Counted from the stretch's first letter, positions 17,418-26,428 are shown. The stretch: 37,299 nt of DNA from Bacteroidota bacterium (GCA_030706685.1 JAUZOA010000055.1:1-37299); one strand, 5' to 3'. The notes: generated by a model from the letters alone, not told the origin. Program-made: numbers and translations.

Positions 17418-18671
17418 TCAACCTTTATACTTCTTTACAATCACACAGGCATTATGGCCGCCAAAACCAAACGTATTGCTCAATGCTGCATTCACTGTTC
17501 GCTTTTGTGCTTTATTAAAAGTAAAATTCAGCCTGGGGTCCAGTTCGGGATCATCCGTAAAATGATTGATAGTAGGAGGAACCATATCATTCAGCACTGA
17601 CTGGATACAAGCGATGGCTTCAATGACACCAGCAGCTCCAAGACAATGCCCGGTCATGCTTTTTGTAGAGCTGATGTTAAGTTGATAGGCATGGTCGCCG
17701 AATACATCCATGATCGCTTTTACTTCTGCTATATCACCCAGTGGTGTGGAGGTGCCATGCGTATTGATATAATCAATTTCTTCCGCTTTCATGCCGGCAT
17801 CGGATAAGGATGCCAGCATAACATTTTTTGCCCCCAGTCCTTCAGGATGGGGAGCTGTGATATGGTAAGCGTCTGCGGTAGCTCCGCCACCGACAATTTC
17901 GCAATATATTTTTGCACCTCTTGCTTGCGCATGCCGGAGCTCTTCCAATGCCAGTACACCGGCAGCTTCTCCCATGACAAACCCGTCCCTGTCTTTATCA
18001 TAAGGCCGGCTGGCTGTTTTGGGATCGCTATTTCTTTCGCTCATGGCCTTCATTGCATTGAAACCGCCTACTCCTGCTTCACTGATCACCGCCTCACTTC
18101 CGCCTGTCAGGATAATATCCGCCTTACCAAGACGCAATAAATTATAGGCTTCTATGAGAGCATTGGTACTGCTGGCACAGGCGCTGACAACGGCAAAGTT
18201 GGGGCCCCGCAAATTATGACGCATACTTATCTGTCCCGCTGCTATATCCAGTATCATTTTGGGAATGAAAAAGGGATTGAAACGGGGTGTGCCATCGCCC
18301 TTGGCAAAATCAGTTACTTCATTCTGAAAAGTTATTAATCCCCCGATACCACTTGCAAAAACAACTCCTATCCTGTCAGGATTAATAGTGTCTTTACTCA
18401 AGCCGGCATCTTTCATCGCCTGGTCGCTGGCAACTAATGCCAACTGTGTAAAACGATCTATCTTTCTCGCTTCTTTTTTATCCAGGAACTGAATAGGGTC
18501 AAAATTCTTTACTTCGCAGGCAAATTTTGTACGAAATTTATTCGCATCAAATTGTGTAATCATAGCTGCGCCTGAAACCCCATTAATTAATCCTTTCCAA
18601 TAATCTTCCACTGAATTTCCTAATGGTGTAAGGGCGCCCATTCCTGTAACAACTACTCGTTTAAGTTCCAT
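17418..18671 (-). CDS. fabF: 3-oxoacyl-[acyl-carrier-protein] synthase II
   Basis: 417 residues from the ATG at 18671 (MELKRVVVTGMGALTPLGNS). The open frame reaches 18722 but the extra residues run into the hairpin after acpP and are not family-like. This condensing enzyme elongates acyl-ACP with malonyl-ACP. The catalytic triad is visible: Cys165 (VVSACASSTNAL) and two histidines in NTHGTSTPLGD and KSMTGHCLGAAG. C-terminal NTFGFGGHNACVIVKKY is typical of FabF. It follows acpP, whose product is its substrate carrier. Confidence 0.96.
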   Translation of the reverse strand: MELKRVVVTGMGALTPLGNSVEDYWKGLINGVSGAAMITQFDANKFRTKFACEVKNFDPIQFLDKKEARKIDRFTQLALVASDQAMKDAGLSKDTINPDRIGVVFASGIGGLITFQNEVTDFAKGDGTPRFNPFFIPKMILDIAAGQISMRHNLRGPNFAVVSACASSTNALIEAYNLLRLGKADIILTGGSEAVISEAGVGGFNAMKAMSERNSDPKTASRPYDKDRDGFVMGEAAGVLALEELRHAQARGAKIYCEIVGGGATADAYHITAPHPEGLGAKNVMLASLSDAGMKAEEIDYINTHGTSTPLGDIAEVKAIMDVFGDHAYQLNISSTKSMTGHCLGAAGVIEAIACIQSVLNDMVPPTINHFTDDPELDPRLNFTFNKAQKRTVNAALSNTFGFGGHNACVIVKKYKG

Positions 18672-18702
18672 AAAGCCCATCTTATTAGTTGTTAAGATAA
18701 AA

Positions 18703-18736
18703 CCGCCTTCGCTGCATGTCAACAGTCAGAAGGCGG
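18703..18736 (-). terminator. Hairpin between acpP and fabF, possible attenuator
   Basis: An 8-bp stem (GAAGGCGG at 18729-18736 against CCGCCTTC at 18703-18710, plus-strand coordinates) encloses an 18-base loop. On the minus strand it is followed by TTTTATCTT. It could terminate part of the abundant acpP transcripts and let fewer reach fabF. Confidence 0.55.
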
Positions 18737-18778
18737 GGGTCATTCCAATCTCATCCCGGCAGAAGCGGGACAAATGCA

Positions 18779-19015
18779 TTATTTGGCATGCTCTTCCAGG
18801 TAAGCAACAGCCTGGCCAACGGTAGTGATGGTTTCGGCCTGCTCATCAGGAATGGAGATATTGAATTCTTTTTCGAATTCCATGATCAGTTCTACGGTAT
18901 CCAGTGAATCGGCTCCGAGATCATTGGTAAAAGAAGCTTCATTAGTTACTTCTGCTTCATCAACTCCTAGTTTGTCTACGATGATCTTTTTAACTCTTGA
19001 TGCAATGTCTGACAT
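18779..19015 (-). CDS. acpP: Acyl carrier protein
   Basis: 78 residues, strongly acidic, the normal ACP length. Ser37 in [10 protein letters not shown] is the 4'-phosphopantetheine attachment site. It carries growing acyl chains in cytoplasmic type II fatty acid synthesis and feeds FabF, encoded next, as well as LpxA, encoded at 35636. A promoter element lies 27 bases upstream. Confidence 0.97.
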   Translation of the reverse strand: MSDIASRVKKIIVDKLGVDEAEVTNEASFTNDLGADSLDTVELIMEFEKEFNISIPDEQAETITTVGQAVAYLEEHAK

Positions 19016-19041
19016 GTCGTATAAGTTTAGATTTATGGGTG

Positions 19042-19049
19042 CAAAAATA
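19042..19049 (-). promoter_or_regulatory. -7 promoter element for acpP
   Basis: TATTTTTG on the minus strand fits TAnnTTTG, 27 bases before the acpP ATG at 19015. Confidence 0.55.
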
Positions 19050-19232
19050 TACTTTTTGGGCTAACCAGCATCGTAAACCCCATTTTTTCCGGTTTTGGTT
19101 CAACAACCTGAAAACGAGCCGCTAATACTATTGCTTGACCCGGATGCCAGTTTAAAATTATTAAATGAAAACGGTTGTTTGTATCGAAGGTTCTTTGTAA
19201 ATTGAAAACCTTCAATCATTACTTGTTTCTCA

Positions 19233-19661
19233 ATGGCGCTTAAAATCATTGACCATGGCTCAGCAGAATACCAGCAAATGGTAAAATTGAGAGATGATAT
19301 TTTGCGCAGGCCACTCGGACTTACTTTCTCTCCTGAAGAACTGGAAGGGGAAAAAGATAATATGCTCATCGCTGCTTTTGAAGATGACCGGATACTGGGC
19401 TGCTGCATGCTCGTTGAAGAATATCCGGGCACTGTCAAACTTCGCCAGATGGCTGTACTGAATGACCTGCAGGGGAAAGGTATCGGAAGGGCTTTAATGA
19501 ACTTTGCCGAAAACATTGCCAGGGACAGGGGCTATAAAATTTTACGCATGCATGCCCGCGCCAATGCCGTCGGCTTTTATGAAAAAGTAGGTTATAAGGT
19601 GTTGGGTGAACCATTCGTGGAAGTCACTATTCCACACTACGTGATGGAGAAACAATTGTAG
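19233..19661 (+). CDS. GNAT-family N-acetyltransferase
   Basis: 142 residues. The acetyl-CoA pyrophosphate-binding loop is visible as LQGKGIGRALM (about 82-92), preceded by the beta-4 strand KLRQMAVLNDL. The C-terminal NAVGFYEKVGYKVLGEPF is the usual GNAT alpha4-beta6 segment. The N-terminus (VKLRDDILRRPLG, then EDDRILGCCMLVE) resembles the ElaA-like or PhnO-like subgroup. The acceptor substrate cannot be inferred, and neighbours give no clue. It is divergent from acpP and converges on the YcxB-like gene. Confidence 0.85.
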   Translation: MALKIIDHGSAEYQQMVKLRDDILRRPLGLTFSPEELEGEKDNMLIAAFEDDRILGCCMLVEEYPGTVKLRQMAVLNDLQGKGIGRALMNFAENIARDRGYKILRMHARANAVGFYEKVGYKVLGEPFVEVTIPHYVMEKQL

Positions 19662-19662
19662 A

Positions 19663-19677
19663 AGAGCTATTAGCTCT
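19663..19677. terminator. Small hairpin after the acetyltransferase gene
   Basis: AGAGCTA-T-TAGCTCT is a perfect 7-bp inverted repeat directly at the stop of the acetyltransferase gene, between convergent genes. The single-base spacer is too short for a normal loop, so the real stem would be shorter. No T run follows. Confidence 0.3.
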
Positions 19678-19743
19678 GGCCGATTATAGCGGGATCTCTC
19701 CTCAATAAAGAATTACTAATAGCTAACAGCTAAAGCCTGATAG

Positions 19744-20226
19744 CTATCGCCCTTTCTTCACTTTCTCCTTCAATATCTGGCGCAATTCAAATACTTCGTC
19801 ACGATCCTTGCACCCGCTTTTGGGAACAAGAAAAAAAGAACGGCTGTCAAAGTATAAGTGAAAAAAATGAGGGCTTTCAAGAAAAGTACTCAATGCTTTC
19901 CACGACCATTTACGGGAACCTCTTTCATGAGACAGGGTAAAATCGTCTTCATCAAAATGCATCGTAAAACTATGCTGAAAAGTTTCAGCTCTTTTGTAAA
20001 CTATACCGGGTAATATAAACCAAAAACTGACCATCAATACCAGCCAGAGGCCTGAACCTACCATGAATGCCACCGGTGTGATCTTATGCAAAGCGTACAG
20101 GACGACGGACACCAATGCAAAGATGTTCACTACAATCAGCATGGTCTTTATCTCGGGGCGGCTGATAAAATGATACCGCAGTGCCTGCATTACCTGCCCC
20201 TTCTCATATCCGAAATGAATAGTCAT
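19744..20226 (-). CDS. YcxB-like membrane protein
   Basis: 160 residues from the ATG at 20226. The frame is open to 20364, but that extension would contain the promoter element at 20271-20278 and a terminator. The N-terminal part (MTIHFGYEKGQVMQALRYHF) is followed by two membrane helices (about residues 28-45 and 52-72). A cytoplasmic C-terminal domain with HFDEDDFTLSHERGSRKWSWKALSTFLES resembles the YcxB-like domain, a PH-like fold of unknown function. The end RQILKEKVKKGR is basic. The family has no established role. Confidence 0.65.
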   Translation of the reverse strand: MTIHFGYEKGQVMQALRYHFISRPEIKTMLIVVNIFALVSVVLYALHKITPVAFMVGSGLWLVLMVSFWFILPGIVYKRAETFQHSFTMHFDEDDFTLSHERGSRKWSWKALSTFLESPHFFHLYFDSRSFFLVPKSGCKDRDEVFELRQILKEKVKKGR

Positions 20227-20270
20227 ACCGCTGATTAATGACTTTTTTATTGAGTTTACTAACAGAAATA

Positions 20271-20278
20271 CAAACGTA
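20271..20278 (-). promoter_or_regulatory. -7 promoter element for the YcxB-like gene
   Basis: TACGTTTG on the minus strand fits TAnnTTTG and lies 44 bases before the ATG at 20226, inside the longer open frame; this decides the start. Confidence 0.5.
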
Positions 20279-20338
20279 CAACCAAATTTATTGATCCTTC
20301 CTGTCGCTGTTGCAATAATATTTTGTACAACCCGGAAT

Positions 20339-20370
20339 AAAAAAGCCGGTCTGTATTGAAACAAACCGGC
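20339..20370 (-). terminator. Intrinsic terminator after the collagen-like lipoprotein gene
   Basis: A 10-bp stem with one mismatch (20345-20354 with 20361-20370, core GCCGGT/ACCGGC) around a 6-base loop. It is followed on the minus strand by six T and ATT. It lies 20 bases after the stop at 20391. Confidence 0.85.
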
Positions 20371-20390
20371 GCGCTTTTTAATCAGGAATA

Positions 20391-21074
20391 TTATTGATTG
20401 GATCCGTCGAGAGGGATCTTAAACTTCCTTAATACCTGTTCATAAGACATTGCCTGCAATTCTGTAATAGAATTTCCTGCTGCAGGGCCACTTGTCATTC
20501 GTCCGCCAGCGACTCCGCCCGGGATAATAATATACCGGAAATAGTGACCTCCTAAGAAACCAAAACCGCCTGTTCCGGGTAGAACATTATGGAGAAATAC
20601 AATTACTCTTCCTACCGCAGGCCTGTAATTAACCTCTACAAAATTACCACCTCCTATTCCAACATTATAAGGCAGCGGTTGTGCATTGGTACCTCCTGTA
20701 GGCGGAGGTGTTGCGGCAAACGTATGATAGACCATTGTAAGACCCTGGTCAAGTATAGTCTGTGTCATGGAAGGTGCAGGGAAATTAGCGCGGGATACGG
20801 TGCCAATAGTAGATATAGTAGTATCAAACCATCCTGCCACGCCAAAAGTAGTTGGACTAGCCATCCAACTTGAATAAATCACATTAGCCGTTCCCGGAGG
20901 GCCTTGCGGACCAGGAGCACCAGGAGCACCGGGTGCACCCGCAGCACCGGGGGTTCCCGGAGGACCTTGCGGACCAGTAGCGCCTACAGGACCTTCAGGG
21001 CCTTCTTTTGTACAACTAACCGCGATAAATGTAATAGCTAAAAAGGAAAGGGAAAGAAGTCTCAACTTTCTCAT
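20391..21074 (-). CDS. Lipoprotein with collagen-like Gly-X-Y stalk
   Basis: 227 residues. A lipoprotein signal ends IAVSC, with Cys21 as the lipidated residue; the following TKE could be part of a Bacteroidota surface-export signal. Residues 25-63 are 13 uninterrupted Gly-X-Y triplets rich in Gly-Ala-Pro and Gly-Pro-Pro, able to form a short trimeric collagen-like helix. The remaining 160 residues form a beta-rich globular domain ([20 protein letters not shown]) that I do not recognise but which recurs behind such stalks in Bacteroidota (from memory). It probably stands on the outer membrane as a trimer. It forms its own transcript, closed by the terminator at 20339-20370. Confidence 0.8.
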   Translation of the reverse strand: MRKLRLLSLSFLAITFIAVSCTKEGPEGPVGATGPQGPPGTPGAAGAPGAPGAPGPQGPPGTANVIYSSWMASPTTFGVAGWFDTTISTIGTVSRANFPAPSMTQTILDQGLTMVYHTFAATPPPTGGTNAQPLPYNVGIGGGNFVEVNYRPAVGRVIVFLHNVLPGTGGFGFLGGHYFRYIIIPGGVAGGRMTSGPAAGNSITELQAMSYEQVLRKFKIPLDGSNQ

Positions 21075-21203
21075 AACGTTTGTTTTGGCAGTTAAATTAG
21101 TTTCTTTATCTAAAAGTAAACGGAAATCACCGTTTTTCCAACAGGATTAAAGGTAGGGGAAAATATTTCATTCCCGGATCGCTTTTTTAAAAAAATTTCA
21201 GCA

Positions 21204-21233
21204 TTGCCGGTTTTACGCGAACTGCTATATTTG
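21204..21233 (+). promoter_or_regulatory. Full Bacteroidota promoter for the outer-membrane barrel gene
   Basis: TTG at 21204-21206 and TATATTTG at 21226-21233 are separated by 19 bases, the ideal -33/-7 arrangement. The ATG at 21256 follows 22 bases later. Confidence 0.8.
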
Positions 21234-21255
21234 TTGCTTACTCAAATACTTGTAT

Positions 21256-21996
21256 ATGTTGAAAAAACCGGCTTTTGTAGCTCTGGTATTGGCTTTTAGC
21301 GCAACACTCAATGCGCAGTTTAAAAAGGGCGACAGAATGGTCGGCGTCTCTGTTGGATCAGTATTTTTTAACAGCAACTCCACCGATTTCTCCTCTTCTG
21401 CCGGCTCATCTTCCACCAGTAATACTAATTATGGCGTATCCCTTATTCCTTCTATGGGATGGTTTACAACCAGCAATATTGCTATCGGCGTTTCCCCCAG
21501 TTTTAACTACACTAAACAAAAGCAACTTGGCAAATCAGCAGCAGGGAATACTTACCTGAAAGATGAGACCAGCCAGTTCAGTTTTGGAATCGGCGGCTTT
21601 ACCCGTTATTACTTTGCCGGTACCAGCAATAAAACCCGTTTTTTTGGGCAATATAATCTCTCCCTGGGGCTAAGCGGGAGTAAAAGCGAAGGTTTTGAAT
21701 ACGAAACATTAGGTGTTTACGTAGACCGTTATAACCGAAAATCTTCCGGCGATCTTTTTGTCAATACAGGCCTGACATTCGGTGTGTCAAAATTTTTGGC
21801 CAACCATAATTCCCTGGACTTTTATATTGGCTACACTTTTTCTTATACCAGCAGTAATCCAAAGGGGACAACATTGCGGGATTATTCAGACCCTGCCACA
21901 GGAGATATAAACCAGACTGTTGATTATAAACAAAAGATTACAGGACACAATGTAGTTCTTGGAGTAGGCTACCAGGTGTTCCTTGAAAAGAAATAG
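21256..21996 (+). CDS. Outer-membrane beta-barrel protein
   Basis: 246 residues from the ATG at 21256; a TTG two codons earlier is less likely. The signal peptide is MLKKPAFVALVLAFSATLNAQ (cut after residue 20). Alternating hydrophobic/polar strands with aromatic belts follow (MGWFTTSNIAIGVSPSFNY, FGIGGFTRYYF, FFGQYNLSLGLSG) and the chain ends in VVLGVGYQVFLEKK. This fits a small 8- to 10-stranded OmpA/OmpX-like outer-membrane barrel of unknown role. It is monocistronic. Confidence 0.8.
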   Translation: MLKKPAFVALVLAFSATLNAQFKKGDRMVGVSVGSVFFNSNSTDFSSSAGSSSTSNTNYGVSLIPSMGWFTTSNIAIGVSPSFNYTKQKQLGKSAAGNTYLKDETSQFSFGIGGFTRYYFAGTSNKTRFFGQYNLSLGLSGSKSEGFEYETLGVYVDRYNRKSSGDLFVNTGLTFGVSKFLANHNSLDFYIGYTFSYTSSNPKGTTLRDYSDPATGDINQTVDYKQKITGHNVVLGVGYQVFLEKK

Positions 21997-22081
21997 TACA
22001 CCTATCTTTCACAGATAAGCCAATTGCCTTTCCGCTACCAGGGAAGAAGGGATTATATCCCCTAAAGAAATTTTACAATTA

Positions 22082-22930
22082 TTATTTGCTCATCATCTGC
22101 TTGGCCTCGATGCTTAGCGTTGCATGAGGAACGGCGCGAAGTCTTGCTTTATCGATCAGTTTGCCTGTAACGCGGCAAATGCCATAGGTCTTATTTTCAA
22201 TTCTCATCATCGCCTTTTCCAGGTGATCAATAAAGGTAATCTGCCTGCTGGCCATCTGGCTTAATTGTTCTCTTTCCATACTTACGCTGCCGTCTTCCAT
22301 AGTCATGTAGCGGGCTTCATCCATATCACCACCTTCATCACGTCGGGTAATCAAACCCTGGAGATAAGCGAGTTCCTTTTTAGCTGCATCCAGTTTTTTG
22401 GTGATAATATCTCTGAATTCTGCCAGGTCGGCGTCTGAGTATCTCATAGTTGGGCCATTTTGTTCGTACATAGGGGTATCTAATACAGATTTAGTGAATT
22501 CGGGTTCATATTTTACTGCACTCTTGATCGTTGTTTTTGGAATAACAACTTTTGTTGGCTTGGGTGGTTCTTTTTTTATTACCGGCTTTGTAGCAGGTTT
22601 AATAGAAACAAGTGACTTAGGATCTACTAACCCGTTCTTTTTAGCAACAGGCTTAACTACCGGCGGCGGCGTTGGTGTTGCCGGTTTTACTTCCGGCTTA
22701 TGGGGTGTTTTAGCAACAACTTTTGAAGCAGGCTTAGCTGCTGGCTTTTTTTCGGGCACAGTTTTTTTAGATGCTGGCTTGGCAGCAATTTTTTTAGACA
22801 CTGGAGTTTCCTTTTTTTTAGGTGCAGCCTTCTTATTAGCTACTGGTTTTGAAACAGGCTTTTTGACCGCTTTTTTAGGGGCCGATTTGGCAGCAGGCTT
22901 TTTAGAAGCCGGTTTTTTCTTGTTAGCCAT
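22082..22930 (-). CDS. TraR/DksA-like protein without zinc cysteines, with long Lys/Pro/Ala-rich N-terminal tail
   Basis: 282 residues from the ATG at 22930. Residues 1-140 are low-complexity and strongly basic (KKP, AKPASKK, PKKK words), similar to histone H1 tails. A DksA/TraR-type region follows (about 165-282): a coiled-coil pair with an acidic tip (GGDMDEARYMTMEDGS), then YGICRVTGKLIDKARLRAVP at 249-268. In classical DksA this last part holds four zinc-binding cysteines; here only Cys252 remains. The family binds the RNA polymerase secondary channel and works with ppGpp. The start lies 4 bases after the ileS stop, so it is co-transcribed and probably translationally coupled. Confidence 0.8.
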   Translation of the reverse strand: MANKKKPASKKPAAKSAPKKAVKKPVSKPVANKKAAPKKKETPVSKKIAAKPASKKTVPEKKPAAKPASKVVAKTPHKPEVKPATPTPPPVVKPVAKKNGLVDPKSLVSIKPATKPVIKKEPPKPTKVVIPKTTIKSAVKYEPEFTKSVLDTPMYEQNGPTMRYSDADLAEFRDIITKKLDAAKKELAYLQGLITRRDEGGDMDEARYMTMEDGSVSMEREQLSQMASRQITFIDHLEKAMMRIENKTYGICRVTGKLIDKARLRAVPHATLSIEAKQMMSK

Positions 22931-22934
22931 ACAA

Positions 22935-25900
22935 TTAGCCTTTTTTTGAAACAATCACTTTTAGCGAAACATCGTTAATATCAATCCCCAACTCATCCAG
23001 GACAGTTCCACCGGGTACTTCAGATAGTATTTCCAGCTTATCGGCCAGAATTTCGGCGCAAATATACTCTTTAAACTGAGCCAAAGAATTTTTCATTCCG
23101 TTGGCAGCAATCACTTTTACCTCTATCCTGTCTGTAAGCTCAAAGCCCCGGTCTTTACGTATTTTCTGAATCCGGTTCACAAATTCCCGGGCATTTCCTT
23201 CCGCCTCGAGGTCTGGCGTCACCTTTATATCCAACGCAACTGTCAAACTTCCTTTATTCGCAACTGTCCAGCCAGGAATGTCCTCACTGCTTATTTCAAC
23301 TTCGCTAAGCTGTAATATTACGGGTTCGCCATCAATTGACAAATTATACTGGCCTTCTTTTTCCAGCCTTGCAATATCCTCCTGCGTAAATTGTGACAAA
23401 GCTATGGATACGGCTTTCATTTTCGCGCCAAGTTTTTTTCCAAGTGCAACAAAATTAGGTTTGATCTTTTTCCTGATAAATGTATTATCCGGGTCCGGGT
23501 ATTCTATTCTTTTTACATTCACTTCGGCCTTGATAAGATCTTCCACCTTCTCAAGCTGCTCTTTCATTCCTGTATTCAAAACAGGTATCAATGCTTTCTG
23601 TAATGGTTGCCTGACTTTAATATTCACCTTTTTACGGAGTGATAATATCAATGAAGAAGCATCCTGCGCCAGTTGCATCCTTTCTTCCAGCGATCCATCA
23701 ATGACCGATGGATCGGCGACAGGGAAGTCGGCATGATGAACTGATTTCGCTTTAAAACGACCCGTTACAGCATTGAGATTTTGGTAAACAACATCGCTGA
23801 AAAAAGGTGAGACAGGGGCTATTAATCTTACAATAACTTCCAGGCATTCATACAAAGTCTGATAAGCGCATATTTTATCTTCCTCGTATTCTCCCTTCCA
23901 GAAACGCCGCCTGCATAATCTAACATACCAGTTGCTTAAATGTTCATCTACGAAATCCTCAATGGCGCGCCCGGCCTGTGTTGGCTCATAATCATCCATG
24001 TATTCGTTTACCTTCTTCACCAGCGTATTTAACGAAGAAAGTATCCAGCGGTCAATCTCCGGGCGCCTGGCCAGCGGTATATATTCTTCCCTGAAAGCAA
24101 AACCGTCAACATTGGCATACAGGGCAAAGAACTGGTAAGTATTATATAATGTACCAAAGAATTTTCTTTGTACTTCTTTTATACCATCCAGGTCAAATTT
24201 CATATTCTCCCAGGGCGATGCGTTGGTAACGAGGTACCATCTTGTAGCATCTGCTCCAAAGGTTTCTATAGTTTTAAACGGATCTACTACATTACCCAAT
24301 CGCTTACTCATTTTGTTGCCATTCTTATCCAATACCAGGCCATTTGACACACAGGTCTTGTAGGCCACACTATCAAACAACATTGCAGCGATTGCATGAA
24401 GCGTATAGAACCATCCTCTTGTCTGGTCCACTCCTTCGGCGATGAAATCGGCCGGGAAAGCTGCCCCGAGGGGGGAGGCTTTCGAAGCCTCATGATATTT
24501 GAAGAAATTTTGGGGAGATAATGGGCCAAATTTATTTGAGCTTGTATCGGGCAGACCCCATTGAGCGTAGGGCATAGCACCACTGTCAAACCACACATCA
24601 ATCAGGTCGGGAACACGACGCATGATTTTTCCTGATTTACTCAGGAGTACAATACTATCAACATAAGGTTTATGAAGATCTATTTCTTCCTTTTTTAAAT
24701 AATTGGATGAATCATAAACCTGCTTTACTTCTTCGGTGGTCAAAGAAGTGGCGACGGCATTCTTTAGCTGAAGCATTTCGGCAGAATATAAAGAAGCCTT
24801 TTTTAATTCTTCGACAGACCCGATGCATAATTCTTCCTCCCCATCCTCTGTTTTCCATATGGGTAAAGCCGTTCCCCAGAAGCGGCTGCGGCTCAGGTTC
24901 CAATCCACCATATTCTCCAGCCAATTGCCAAATCTTCCTTCGCCGGTTGACTGGGGTTTCCAGTTGATTGTTTTATTCAATTCAACCATCCGGTCCTTTA
25001 CAGCAGTCGTTTTGATGAACCATGCATCCAGCGGATAGTAAAGAATGGGTTTATCGGTTCTCCAGCAATGCGGGTAGCTATGTTCGTATTTCTCTACTTT
25101 AAATGCCCTGTTCTCTTTTTTCAACTTAACGGCTATGTCCACATTGACATCAACATATTTGGGATCGTCTTTATAGTTTTTTACATAACGGTTGCTGAAT
25201 TCACCAAGACCATCTACAAATTTTCCCTGCTTATCCACCATTATTAAAATACCAATACCATATTTCTTACCTACCCTGAAGTCATCTGCACCGAAGGCAG
25301 GGGCCGTATGAACGATACCTGTACCATCTTCTGTAGTTACAAAATCTCCGGGTAAGACCCGGAAAGGGTCGCCACCGGCATGGGCAGGGCTATTGGCATC
25401 ATAAGGCAATAATTGTTCGTAACGACATTCTTCTATTTGCTTCCCCTTGAATTCAGTCAATATCCTCCAGGGAAGAATTTTTGCTTTTTCATTGTAAGCT
25501 TCGAAATCCCCGTTCTCCCCTTCTGCCTTAAAGTATTTACCCAATAATGCTTTGGCTAAAACAACATTTATCGGAAAATGAGTATAGGGGTTGAAAGTCT
25601 TTACTAACACATAATCAATAGTAGCGCCAACTGTCAGCCCCAGATTTGCAGGGAGAGTCCATGGGGTAGTTGTCCATGCTAAAAAGAAAACTTCACCCGA
25701 TTTTGCCGCATCAAATAAGAATTTTGACCGTTCATTGTTTATGGCTTTAAACATGGCCACAGCGGATGTATCCTTTACATCTTTATACGTTCCCGGCTGG
25801 TTCAATTCATGCGAACTCAACCCCGTACCAGCAGCAGGCGAATAGGGCTGAATGCTCACACTTTCGTAGAGCAATCCTTTTTTATACAACTCCTTCAACA

Positions 25901-26390
25901 GCCACCACAATGTTTCGATGTATTCATTCTTAAAGGTGATATAGGGATCATCCAGGTCAACCCAATAACCCATCTTGCGGGTAATATCATCCCATTTATC
26001 CTTATACCGTAAAACAGCTTCCCTGCATTTTCGATTATACTCCTCCACGGAGATCTTCACCCCAATATCCTCTTTACTAATTCCCAATTCCTTTTCCACA
26101 CCCAGTTCAATGGGCAAGCCATGTGTATCCCAGCCTCCTTTTCTTTTTACCTGGAACCCCTTCATGGTTTTGTACCGGCAAACCAAGTCCTTTAATGTCC
26201 GGGAAATAACGTGATGAATACCAGGCATGCCATTAGCGCTGGGCGGGCCTTCGTAAAATACAAAGGGGGTGGCGCCTTCCCGCAAGGTTACGCTTTTTTC
26301 AAAGGCATGGCTCTCAGCCCATTTGGCCAAAATCTCCTGCTCGAAAGCAGGTAAATTCAATCCTGTAAATTCCTTGTATTTGGCTGCCAT
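22935..26390 (-). CDS. ileS: Isoleucyl-tRNA synthetase (eukaryote-like type)
   Basis: 1151 residues from the ATG at 26390 (MAAKYKEFTGLNLPAFEQEI); an open frame continues to 26423 but the promoter element lies there. This class I enzyme charges tRNA-Ile with isoleucine. The HIGH region reads PPSANGMPGIHH (about 46-57), a variant usual in Bacteroidota. The second signature KMSKR is intact (near residue 693, NGNKMSKRLGN). The CP1 editing domain contains GTGIVHTAPAFGADD. The C-terminal extension is the DUF5915-type, not the zinc-binding one, marking the eukaryote-like form that in other bacteria is linked to mupirocin insensitivity (inference here). Confidence 0.95.
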   Translation of the reverse strand: MAAKYKEFTGLNLPAFEQEILAKWAESHAFEKSVTLREGATPFVFYEGPPSANGMPGIHHVISRTLKDLVCRYKTMKGFQVKRKGGWDTHGLPIELGVEKELGISKEDIGVKISVEEYNRKCREAVLRYKDKWDDITRKMGYWVDLDDPYITFKNEYIETLWWLLKELYKKGLLYESVSIQPYSPAAGTGLSSHELNQPGTYKDVKDTSAVAMFKAINNERSKFLFDAAKSGEVFFLAWTTTPWTLPANLGLTVGATIDYVLVKTFNPYTHFPINVVLAKALLGKYFKAEGENGDFEAYNEKAKILPWRILTEFKGKQIEECRYEQLLPYDANSPAHAGGDPFRVLPGDFVTTEDGTGIVHTAPAFGADDFRVGKKYGIGILIMVDKQGKFVDGLGEFSNRYVKNYKDDPKYVDVNVDIAVKLKKENRAFKVEKYEHSYPHCWRTDKPILYYPLDAWFIKTTAVKDRMVELNKTINWKPQSTGEGRFGNWLENMVDWNLSRSRFWGTALPIWKTEDGEEELCIGSVEELKKASLYSAEMLQLKNAVATSLTTEEVKQVYDSSNYLKKEEIDLHKPYVDSIVLLSKSGKIMRRVPDLIDVWFDSGAMPYAQWGLPDTSSNKFGPLSPQNFFKYHEASKASPLGAAFPADFIAEGVDQTRGWFYTLHAIAAMLFDSVAYKTCVSNGLVLDKNGNKMSKRLGNVVDPFKTIETFGADATRWYLVTNASPWENMKFDLDGIKEVQRKFFGTLYNTYQFFALYANVDGFAFREEYIPLARRPEIDRWILSSLNTLVKKVNEYMDDYEPTQAGRAIEDFVDEHLSNWYVRLCRRRFWKGEYEEDKICAYQTLYECLEVIVRLIAPVSPFFSDVVYQNLNAVTGRFKAKSVHHADFPVADPSVIDGSLEERMQLAQDASSLILSLRKKVNIKVRQPLQKALIPVLNTGMKEQLEKVEDLIKAEVNVKRIEYPDPDNTFIRKKIKPNFVALGKKLGAKMKAVSIALSQFTQEDIARLEKEGQYNLSIDGEPVILQLSEVEISSEDIPGWTVANKGSLTVALDIKVTPDLEAEGNAREFVNRIQKIRKDRGFELTDRIEVKVIAANGMKNSLAQFKEYICAEILADKLEILSEVPGGTVLDELGIDINDVSLKVIVSKKG

Positions 26391-26420
26391 AATCCTTATC
26401 CTGCCTGATTTTGAAGGGGG

Positions 26421-26428
26421 CAAAGGTA
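26421..26428 (-). promoter_or_regulatory. -7 promoter element for ileS
   Basis: TACCTTTG on the minus strand is an exact TAnnTTTG match, 30 bases before the ATG at 26390. It overlaps the start codon of the longer open frame and so excludes that start. Confidence 0.65.

Noticed and set aside
19033-19215. 60-residue minus-strand open frame between acpP and the acetyltransferase gene
   Set aside because: It contains the acpP promoter element and no recognisable protein features.
19100-19516. 138-residue minus-strand open frame over the acetyltransferase gene
   Set aside because: The plus-strand GNAT protein has clear family motifs; the minus frame is Ser/Phe-rich and overlaps it almost completely.
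22398-22949. 183-residue open frame on the plus strand opposite the Lys/Pro/Ala tail
   Set aside because: It is the complement of a low-complexity AAA/GCC/CCG-rich coding stretch, giving a Gly/Phe/Leu-rich artefact with no domain; the minus-strand DksA-like gene explains the DNA.
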